From the NCBI GenBank assembly GCA_041592975.1, contig JBFHOZ010000064.1:1-11883 (forward strand): a stretch of 11,883 nt of DNA, in the 5' to 3' direction. Below the pieces are notes generated by a model. That model ran no database searches and was not told the DNA's origin. It saw only the letters and a program-made list of their open reading frames with translations. The stretch is from BM707 sp041592975 (GTDB lineage: Bacteria > Desulfobacterota > Desulfuromonadia > Desulfuromonadales > UBA2294). Shown in pieces: positions 5,904-11,883 of this stretch. The translations under genes and the position numbers were made by a program. Numbering within the stretch: position 1 is the first letter of the stretch; each line of letters begins with the position of its first letter.

Positions 5904-7313
5904 ATGTCGCGTCCCTATGTGGTGGTTGTATCGAGCGAAAAAGGCGGCGTAGGCAAAACCACCCTGGCAACCAACCTGGCCATCTACCTCAAGGCGTTGC
6001 ACGAGGACATGCCGGTCACCCTCTGCAGTTTCGACAATCACTTTTCCGTCGACCGCATGTTCCGCATCAACGGCCGCGGCAGCGGGGGCGATGTCATCTC
6101 GCTCTTCAACGGCGGCCGGACGGATCAGCTGGTCGAAACCGGCGAATTCGGCGTGCAGTTCATCCCGTCGAACAGCGACCTCGCGTCGATCCGCAACCGG
6201 ATCGCCGGACCCGACGTCCTCGCCCGGAAACTGGTCGATGCTGAACTCCCCGGCATCCTGATCATTGACACCCGTCCTGACCTCGACATCTTCACCCAGA
6301 ACGCCCTGTACTGCGCCGACCGGGTCATCGTCCCGGTCAAGGATGCGCCGTCGCTGGAAAACTGCAAGCACCTGTACGACTTTTTCGAGGCCAACAACCT
6401 CGGCAAGGCGGCGCTCCGCATCCTCCCCTGCCTGATCGATTCGCGCATTCATTACGACGGTCCGTTCCGCGATCCCTACCAGTTGCTCAAAGCCTACGCC
6501 ATCAATCGCGGCTACCGGTGCCTCGAAGGGTATATCGCCAAGAGCCCGAAAGTCGAGTCCCTCAACACCAACCCGGAAGGGAAGATCTACCCGGTCATCA
6601 CCCATGGTCGCGGCACCGAGGTTCACCTGCAGATGTCGCATGTCGCCAGGCAGGTTTTTCTCGCCTACCGGGACAGCGCCACCACCCGCCTCGACCAGTA
6701 TGCCTCCCTCCTGCAGCAGGACCTGGAGGCGCGGGACGCGCTGTTCGCCGAACGGCTCGACCGTGTCCGGCGCGACTGCCTGGTCTGCGCCAAACCGCTG
6801 TTCGGGAAGACCGGTATCGAGCCGGTCGGCTACTACGCCGAGACGGCAAGTGGCGCGATCAGCTCCTTCGTCGAGGAGAAATGCCTGACCGGCCTGGTGT
6901 TCCGCCACATCTACGGAGCGAACCAGGCGGGCGTGGATGACAGCCCGCTTTCCGACCTCTTTCGTGAATCGGCGCAGCACACCTACTTCGCCCTGCGGCG
7001 GGCACCGAACACCCGCAACTTCTACCAGCAGCAGATCGCCTTCTACCGTTTCGATGAGGACGGGCTGGAACTCTCCTGCAAGGTGATCGATCTGAGGGAG
7101 TTCGACAAGGGGCTGCTGAACCGGGAACGCTCGCAGATGTTCAGCCTGGCTGAAAAAACCCTGTTCGGACCGGACGGACTGTTGAACGACGACTGCCTGA
7201 TTATCCGCAAGGTCTGCTCCGATTTCCCGGACGAGATCCTTTACGAAGAGAAGCATCGCCATTTCCGGGAGATCGCCGAACGGATCCGGAGCCAGTTCGT
7301 CGAAATAAACTGA
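5904..7313 (+). CDS. ParA/MinD-type ATPase with an unidentified C-terminal region
   Basis: The 469-residue protein begins with a deviant Walker A P-loop, EKGGVGKTT (12-20), with signature Lys13 and P-loop Lys18. It continues with a Walker A'-like segment at SFDNHFSVD (42-50, Asp44) and Walker B at ILIIDTRPDLD (118-128, Asp122). This is the ParA/MinD/FlhG fold, which uses ATP-driven dimerisation to position DNA or protein complexes; residues ~1-255 cover it. Residues ~260-469 are an extra region that I do not recognise. It starts with a charged helix (LLQQDLEARDALFAERLDRV, 269-288), then has CLVC (292-295) and a further Cys327 and His335 that could bind metal, and ends in another charged helical stretch. 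No signal peptide or membrane segment is visible. No ParB, MinE or parS-like site is nearby. It is the only complete + strand gene in the window, with its own promoter. The cargo and role are unknown. Confidence 0.9.
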   Translation: MSRPYVVVVSSEKGGVGKTTLATNLAIYLKALHEDMPVTLCSFDNHFSVDRMFRINGRGSGGDVISLFNGGRTDQLVETGEFGVQFIPSNSDLASIRNRIAGPDVLARKLVDAELPGILIIDTRPDLDIFTQNALYCADRVIVPVKDAPSLENCKHLYDFFEANNLGKAALRILPCLIDSRIHYDGPFRDPYQLLKAYAINRGYRCLEGYIAKSPKVESLNTNPEGKIYPVITHGRGTEVHLQMSHVARQVFLAYRDSATTRLDQYASLLQQDLEARDALFAERLDRVRRDCLVCAKPLFGKTGIEPVGYYAETASGAISSFVEEKCLTGLVFRHIYGANQAGVDDSPLSDLFRESAQHTYFALRRAPNTRNFYQQQIAFYRFDEDGLELSCKVIDLREFDKGLLNRERSQMFSLAEKTLFGPDGLLNDDCLIIRKVCSDFPDEILYEEKHRHFREIAERIRSQFVEIN

Positions 7314-7321
7314 CGCGTCAG
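7310..7321. other. Palindrome joining two convergent stop codons
   Basis: The 12-bp perfect palindrome CTGACGCGTCAG contains the TGA stop of the ParA-like gene and, on the other strand, the TGA stop of the deacetylase gene, 4 nt apart. There is no T-run, so it is not an intrinsic terminator. A weak 6-bp inverted repeat (CGAAAC/GTTTCG, 7324-7337) follows. No convincing terminator is visible at this junction. Confidence 0.6.
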
Positions 7322-8454
7322 GACGAAACCAGTTTCGAAGCGAAAACCACTTCGACCGACCCGTTTTGCAGCAGTCCGCTCTCCCGACGCAAAGCCTCGA
7401 TCGTCTCCGGGTACGGATGACAGATGCCGATCGCCCGTCCGCGACGTTCGGCCAGCCGTACCAGCTTTCGTATCTGGCTGCTGATCGCCTCGACATCGGC
7501 GACATTGTCGAGAAAGATATCCCGCACCGCGCTCGGCACACCGACCCTGCCGGCGACCGATCGGACCACCGATTGCCCGGTGGTCCGGCTGTCGATGAAG
7601 AACATCCCTTTCTCGTGCATGATTTCGAGCACGACATTCATTCCGGCCTCGAACTCGGTAAAACGGGACCCCATGTGGTTGTTGGCGCCGATGGCGTAGG
7701 GAACCTTCCGGAAATAGGACCTGACCCTTTCGGACATCTCCTCTTTCGACTGGCCGAGCAGCAGGGCATCGTCGCCCGGATTGGTCGCCGGATAGCTGTG
7801 CGGCTCCATCGGTACGTGGATCATGATCTCGTAGCCGCTGCGGGCTGCAAGCAGGGCGACATCGGTGGCAAACAGCTCGCCGGGGAGAATGGCGAAGGTG
7901 ATCGGCACGCCGAGGTTGACAACCTCGCGGGCGCGGTCGAGGCTGCGTCCGAGGTCGTCCATGATGATCACGACCTTCGGCTTTCCGGTAACTTTTGGCG
8001 CCGGGGTGACCGGCAGCTCCCGCCGTTCGAACAGCAACAGGCAGGCAAGAGCGCCGCCGCGATAGATCAGCACCTCGCCGCTGTCGGGTCGGCGGTCGTC
8101 GTCGATCCCCTGAAAACGTTTCTTCAGCCTGGCCTCGAGACGGTCGAGGGTCTGATCCGACGGCATCTGCCCGCGGACCTCGTAGGTCAGCAGTCCCGGT
8201 TCGCGGCGCACTTCAATCTGGTCAAGGGTATAACCGCTGCGCAGCAGCGCCGATTCGACCTCGACCTCCATATCCTCGAGGTGAAACGCCAGCCCGCCGG
8301 TCTCGACCGGCTCCGGCCCCCTCGCCAGGAAGAGTGCGGCGATGGCGACGACCGTCAGGACGATGCCGGCGAGGAAGACCGCCGGCGACAGGGCTGAACT
8401 GCCGGAAGCCCTCCTCTTCCCGCGTCCTGTCGGGGTGCGTTTTTTGTTGCTCAT
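7318..8454 (-). CDS. Divergent polysaccharide deacetylase family protein (YibQ-like)
   Basis: The 378-residue protein has a basic N-terminus (KKRTPTGRGKRR), one membrane segment (~25-44, AVFLAGIVLTVVAIAALFLA) and a periplasmic remainder. Residues ~48-145 are a poorly conserved region. From ~159 the divergent polysaccharide deacetylase domain (E. coli YibQ family) follows: VVIIMDDLG (161-169), FAILPG (187-192), IHVPMEP (212-218), NNHMGSRFTE (258-267), FFIDSRTT (285-292) and GICHPYPET (343-351). The DD pair and the histidines resemble the metal site of carbohydrate deacetylases, but the reaction has not been established for this family as far as I know. It starts at ATG with only a weak ribosome site, 34 nt after ctpA, so it is probably co-transcribed. 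In E. coli yibQ lies next to envC, and here only ctpA separates the two, which supports an envelope role. Confidence 0.92.
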   Translation of the reverse strand: MSNKKRTPTGRGKRRASGSSALSPAVFLAGIVLTVVAIAALFLARGPEPVETGGLAFHLEDMEVEVESALLRSGYTLDQIEVRREPGLLTYEVRGQMPSDQTLDRLEARLKKRFQGIDDDRRPDSGEVLIYRGGALACLLLFERRELPVTPAPKVTGKPKVVIIMDDLGRSLDRAREVVNLGVPITFAILPGELFATDVALLAARSGYEIMIHVPMEPHSYPATNPGDDALLLGQSKEEMSERVRSYFRKVPYAIGANNHMGSRFTEFEAGMNVVLEIMHEKGMFFIDSRTTGQSVVRSVAGRVGVPSAVRDIFLDNVADVEAISSQIRKLVRLAERRGRAIGICHPYPETIEALRRESGLLQNGSVEVVFASKLVSS

Positions 8455-8488
8455 GCTTGTTTCCGGTCCTGTGATTCGGGCAAAGAGA

Positions 8489-9802
8489 TCAGGCCGCCTG
8501 CCTGCGGATGTCCCGGAAGACGTCCCATCCCTTCAGGAGATCGAGCGCCCTGATCAGCTGATAGTCCTCGCGGTCTTCCGGTCCGAGATGGTATTTGCCG
8601 CTCCCGGCCGGCTTCTTCTCGTCGGCTGCCGCACCGTTGGCAAAATGATTGTCGAGGTCCTTTTCCCGATAATGCTCCTCATCGTCGACCTCACGGACCT
8701 CGCCCGGGGCGACGACGATGTCCGGCTCGATGCCGAGAGCCTGTATCGACGTGCCGCTGGGGGTGTAGTAGCGCGCCGTCGTCAGGCGCAGCCCGGAGTT
8801 GTCGCTCAGCGGGATGATGGTCTGCACCGACCCCTTGCCGAAACTCCGGGTTCCGAGGAGGATCGCCCGGCGGTGATCCTTGAGCGCTCCGGCAACGATC
8901 TCTGAGGCGCTGGCCGAGCCGCCGTTGATCAGCACCACGAGCGGGTATTCCGGTTCGGTGCCGTCGGCCTGGGCGGCGAACTTCGTCTCGCTCCCCTCTT
9001 CGCGCCCCTCGGTATAGACGATCAAACCGCTGTCGAGGAAATAGTCGGAGACCTTGACCGCCTGATCGAGCAGGCCGCCGGGGTTGTTGCGGAGGTCGAG
9101 GACCATCCCCTTGAGGCCGGTGCTGTTTTCCCGGTGCAGCCTCTGCAGGGCCGACTCGAAGTCGGCGGCGGTCCGCTCCTGAAACTGGCTCAGGCGGATG
9201 TAACCGTATCCGTCCTCGAGGGTTCTGGCCTTGACGCTTTCGATCCGGATGATTTCCCGGGTGATGGTGAACGGCTTCGGCTTGCTGAACGATTCGCGCA
9301 TGATGGTGACCGTCACGCTGCTCCCCTTCGGCCCCCGCAGCAGCTTGACCGCCTCCATGATGCCGATATCCTTGGTCAGCCGGTCATCGATCTTGACGAT
9401 CTGGTCCCCCGCCTTCAGGCCGATCCGGTAGGCCGGTGTGTCCTCGATCGGGGCAATGATGGTCAGGACATCGTCACGAATGGATATCTCGATGCCGAGG
9501 CCGCCGAACTCGCCCCGGGTGTCGGTCTTCAGCTCGTTGTAGGTGTCCGGGTCGAGAAACGACGAGTGCGGGTCGAGGGTCGCCAGCATGCCGTTGATGC
9601 CGCCGTAGATCAGGTCCCGGACATTCACCTCCTCGACATAGCTGCCGCGGACGATCGACAGCACGTCGGTGAATATCTTCATCTCCTCGTAGGGGGACTC
9701 GGCCCTTGCGGAGGCCGGGCGGTTCCACTGTCCAAGCGACACCCATCCGGCCAGCATCACCAAAGCGACGGAAACGATCAGCGGCCATCTCCTGTTGAAC
9801 AT
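8489..9802 (-). CDS. ctpA: Carboxy-terminal processing protease, S41 family with PDZ domain
   Basis: This predicted periplasmic serine protease cleaves or degrades proteins from exposed C-termini. An N-terminal signal or anchor (RRWPLIVSVALVMLAGWVSL, 4-23) is followed by SARAES. The S41 N-terminal helical region includes YGGINGMLATLDPHSSFLDP (66-85). The PDZ domain spans ~97-170 (GEFGGLGIEIS to LLRGPKGSSVTVTI). The protease core includes GYIRLSQF (200-207) and LDLRNNPGGLLDQAV (235-249). Ser298 in GGSASASEIVAGAL and Lys323 in SFGKGSVQ form the catalytic dyad, 25 residues apart as in Prc/CtpA; Gln327 follows. The charged C-terminal tail (366-437) is less conserved. The start is ATG with AAGGAG upstream. 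It follows envC by 24 nt. In other Gram-negatives Prc/CtpA proteases control peptidoglycan hydrolases, so a similar role is plausible here. Confidence 0.96.
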   Translation of the reverse strand: MFNRRWPLIVSVALVMLAGWVSLGQWNRPASARAESPYEEMKIFTDVLSIVRGSYVEEVNVRDLIYGGINGMLATLDPHSSFLDPDTYNELKTDTRGEFGGLGIEISIRDDVLTIIAPIEDTPAYRIGLKAGDQIVKIDDRLTKDIGIMEAVKLLRGPKGSSVTVTIMRESFSKPKPFTITREIIRIESVKARTLEDGYGYIRLSQFQERTAADFESALQRLHRENSTGLKGMVLDLRNNPGGLLDQAVKVSDYFLDSGLIVYTEGREEGSETKFAAQADGTEPEYPLVVLINGGSASASEIVAGALKDHRRAILLGTRSFGKGSVQTIIPLSDNSGLRLTTARYYTPSGTSIQALGIEPDIVVAPGEVREVDDEEHYREKDLDNHFANGAAADEKKPAGSGKYHLGPEDREDYQLIRALDLLKGWDVFRDIRRQAA

Positions 9803-9826
9803 CGGCTTCTCCTTTATCGGCCCGGT

Positions 9827-10981
9827 CTAGCGGCGGGCAATCCATTCCGCCGGATCGAGCGGCGTACTGCCATTGCGGATTTCGAAATAGACGAAATCAT
9901 TGCCATCGTAGCCGGAAAGAGCAACGGTTTCCCCCTTCGCCACCTTGTCGCCGGCTTTTTTCAGGAGGCTGGCTGCCTGCGCGTACAGGGTGTAGTAACC
10001 ATCTTCGTGATCGACAATCAACAGGTTGCCGAAGCCCTGAAAGCGCTTGGCGAAGGCGACCCGGCCGTGCCAGACGGCCTTGACCGGCGTCTCCGGATCC
10101 GCGGCGATCTCGATGCCGTGACTTTCGATAAGGGTGCCGAGTTCCGGGTGGCGCTTGGTACCGAACCCGACCCGGATAGCCCCCTGCACCGGCCAGGGGA
10201 GCATCCCCTTCTGCAGCGGAAAAAGAGCGGTTTTTTCAGTATACTCACCGGCCTTTCCCGATTCAAGACCCTTGACCAGCGACGTCATGCGCGCTGCCCT
10301 CTTGCGCAACTCGGCGGCGATCGAATCGAGGGCGTTGCGGTCGCGTCGGATCGAGGCGAGAAAGCGCTCCTTGATCTTCTTCGTCCTGAGCAGCTCCTGC
10401 TCCTCGCTCTTCAAATCGGCCAGCAGCCGCTGCTGCCTGTTTCTGCTGATCGACAGCCGGTCAAGAGACTCCTGCCGCGATTTCAGTCGCTTGCGGTAAT
10501 CATCCAGCAGCTGACGGTCGTAGGCGACGATCCTGCCGAGGAAATCGTAGTCCTCGAGCATCTGTGCGGCCGAATGCGCCGAGAAAATCGTCTTCAGAGT
10601 GCCGGTCTCCTCCGACTTGTAAAGCGCGACGAGCCGCTCCCGGACCTGTCCCTGAAGCCTCGCCACCTCCGCCTGCTTCTTCTCGAGATCTTTCTTCTGA
10701 GCGACGATATCCCTGTTCAGCGCCACCAGCTGGTTGCCGGTCCGACGGACCCGCTGCTGCTTCCCCCTGAGGGCCGAATCGACCTTGTCGAGCTCGCCGA
10801 GAAGGTCGAGCTCGGCACTCTTCTTCTTCTCGATCGCCTCAAGCGCCTCGTCGAGACGCTTCTCGATCTCTTCGAGGCGGCGCAGGTTCTCTTCCTGGGC
10901 GGAATTGTCATCGGCCTTCAACGTCGTGCAGAGCACGCTCAGCGAAAGAAACAGGGTCAATGTCAGGCCGGTCAGTCGCAC
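9827..10981 (-). CDS. envC: EnvC-like murein hydrolase activator with degenerate LytM domain
   Basis: In E. coli, EnvC is recruited by FtsEX to the septum and switches on cell-wall amidases. This 384-residue protein has a signal peptide (GLTLTLFLSLSVLCTTLKA, cleaved near residue 23), a long coiled-coil region (~28-240, rich in Glu, Lys, Arg and Leu) and a C-terminal LytM/M23 fold (~260-384). The zinc site is lost: the usual HxGxD reads SHGIE (287-291), the YAH motif reads YAQ (333-335), and the final HxH is replaced by YFEIR (365-369), as in E. coli EnvC. It is therefore predicted to be a non-catalytic activator rather than a peptidase. The start is GTG at 10981 with AAGGGA upstream, 17 nt after the ftsX stop. 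Joint transcription with ftsX fits its recruitment by FtsX. Confidence 0.93.
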   Translation of the reverse strand: MRLTGLTLTLFLSLSVLCTTLKADDNSAQEENLRRLEEIEKRLDEALEAIEKKKSAELDLLGELDKVDSALRGKQQRVRRTGNQLVALNRDIVAQKKDLEKKQAEVARLQGQVRERLVALYKSEETGTLKTIFSAHSAAQMLEDYDFLGRIVAYDRQLLDDYRKRLKSRQESLDRLSISRNRQQRLLADLKSEEQELLRTKKIKERFLASIRRDRNALDSIAAELRKRAARMTSLVKGLESGKAGEYTEKTALFPLQKGMLPWPVQGAIRVGFGTKRHPELGTLIESHGIEIAADPETPVKAVWHGRVAFAKRFQGFGNLLIVDHEDGYYTLYAQAASLLKKAGDKVAKGETVALSGYDGNDFVYFEIRNGSTPLDPAEWIARR

Positions 10982-10998
10982 AGTCGTTCCCTTCGTCT

Positions 10999-11883
10999 TC
11001 AGATCCGGACGAACTTCCTGAGCGAAAGCAGGCTGCCGAAAAAACCGAGGAGCGTTCCGGTCACCACCACCATCGTCTGGAAGTGCGGTGGCAGGAAAAG
11101 AACCTGCTCCACGCCGGTCGCCAGCAACAGCGTTTCCAGCCCCCGGTGCAGAAATAGGGCATGCAGCAGGTAGGAAAACAGCAGGGCCAGCCCTCCCCCG
11201 AGGGCACCCTGCAGGGCGCCCTCGATCAGAAACGGCGTCTTGATGAACAGGGACGTGCCGCCGACCAAAGACATCACCTCGAGCTCGTCGCGCCGGGCAT
11301 AGACGGTCAGCTTGATGGTGTTGGCGACGATGAACAAGGTGGCGAACAGCAGGAAGCCGCCGAGGATGGCGCCGGCCGTCTTGATCAGGCCGACAAAGGC
11401 CTCGAACCGCTCGAGCCAGTCCTGGCCGTAGCGGAAGTCGGAAAAACTCTTCTTCTGCTTCAGGTGGCCGACGACCTTCTCCACCCCGGCCCGGGTCCGG
11501 TGCTCCTCGTGCAGTGACATCCTGATCGATGCCGGCAGGAAATCCTTTTCCAGTCCGGACAGAAGAACCGCATCATCCCCAAGCCGCTCCCGGAACGCCT
11601 CGAAAGCCTCCTCCCTGGATACGTACTTGACCTGCTCGACCTCGGCAAGATTTTTCGCATCGCGGAGAAGCGCGTCGAGCTCCTTCTTCTGCGGCACCTT
11701 GTCGAGATAGGCCACAACCTCGACCTCGCGACTCCAGTGCTTGGTCAGCTGCTGGACATTGAGGACGATAATGGCAAAGAACGTCAGGATGCAGAGCGAC
11801 ACCGTCACCGTGCCGATCGCAGCGGTACAGAGGAAGAGGCTCTGCCGCATATTCTTCAGGGCGCGGCGGACAAGATAGATGAA
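10999..11883 (-). CDS. ftsX: Cell-division ABC transporter permease FtsX, 5' end outside the window
   Basis: FtsX is the inner-membrane partner of the ATPase FtsE. Its periplasmic loop passes the ATP-driven signal to EnvC to activate septal amidases. Numbered from the ATG at 11850, TM1 spans ~6-32, a periplasmic domain ~35-145, TM2 ~158-178, TM3 ~207-234 and TM4 ~259-276. The cytoplasmic signature YARRDELEVMSLVGGTSLFI (184-203) with KTPFLIEGALQG (204-215) is characteristic. The frame is open to the window edge, and the 11 codons before that ATG encode FIYLVRRALKN, which matches the usual FtsX cytoplasmic N-terminus. The real start is therefore beyond 11883. ftsE is expected just upstream of ftsX but is not in view. 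It is followed after 17 nt by envC. Confidence 0.95.
   Translation of the reverse strand, partial: FIYLVRRALKNMRQSLFLCTAAIGTVTVSLCILTFFAIIVLNVQQLTKHWSREVEVVAYLDKVPQKKELDALLRDAKNLAEVEQVKYVSREEAFEAFRERLGDDAVLLSGLEKDFLPASIRMSLHEEHRTRAGVEKVVGHLKQKKSFSDFRYGQDWLERFEAFVGLIKTAGAILGGFLLFATLFIVANTIKLTVYARRDELEVMSLVGGTSLFIKTPFLIEGALQGALGGGLALLFSYLLHALFLHRGLETLLLATGVEQVLFLPPHFQTMVVVTGTLLGFFGSLLSLRKFVRI

Noticed and set aside
5815..5904. parS or ParB-binding site next to the ParA-like gene
   Set aside because: I found no sequence resembling the parS palindrome in this region or elsewhere in the window.
7566..7585. Inverted repeat ACCACCG/CGGTGGT
   Set aside because: It is within the coding region of the deacetylase-like gene and lacks features of a terminator or binding site.
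5838..7637. Minus-strand open frame (599 codons) opposite the ParA-like gene
   Set aside because: The + strand frame has intact P-loop motifs, a promoter and a ribosome site. The minus frame has no domain and runs across the convergent gene junction.
9134..11173. Long + strand open frame (679 codons) antisense to ctpA, envC and ftsX
   Set aside because: It runs opposite three well-supported genes, has no recognisable domain and is rich in Arg, Gln and Asp as expected from the complement of GC-rich codons. It is a shadow frame.

Overview
This is an 11.9 kb, GC-rich chromosomal window made almost entirely of closely packed protein-coding genes. I see no insertion sequence, CRISPR array, tRNA or rRNA. 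The gene content and order (an ispA-type type II FPP synthase next to dxs and exonuclease VII genes; ftsX-envC-ctpA-divergent polysaccharide deacetylase) look, from memory, most like the Desulfuromonadales/Geobacter-type former Deltaproteobacteria. That placement is inferred from family resemblance, not from a search.

Layout. At the left edge lies the C-terminal part of an OmpA/Pal-domain protein on the + strand. It converges on the first minus-strand operon, with one perfectly palindromic hairpin between them that can terminate transcription both ways. That operon reads, in transcription order, xseA - M23 peptidase - xseB - ispA - dxs. Its junctions are 4-nt overlaps or short gaps. ispA and dxs start with GTG and xseB with TTG. 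It starts at about 5815 from a compact AT-rich divergent promoter region. The only complete + strand gene starts from the same region. It encodes a 469-residue ParA/MinD-type ATPase with an extra ~210-residue C-terminal region that I do not recognise. The ATPase gene converges, with only 4 nt between stop codons, on the second minus-strand block: ftsX (start beyond the right edge) - envC - ctpA - divergent polysaccharide deacetylase (E. coli YibQ family).

How the genes fit together. ftsX/envC is the septal peptidoglycan amidase-activation module. ctpA is a periplasmic processing protease of a type known in other bacteria to control peptidoglycan hydrolases. The intact M23 peptidase in the other operon is a likely active peptidoglycan endopeptidase or lysostaphin-type enzyme. 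dxs and ispA supply farnesyl diphosphate, the precursor of the undecaprenyl lipid carrier, and of quinones. xseA/xseB form exonuclease VII. Most of the window is therefore envelope growth and division plus isoprenoid supply. The ParA-like gene is the odd one out: it has its own promoter, no ParB partner or parS-like site in view, and an unidentified C-terminal extension.
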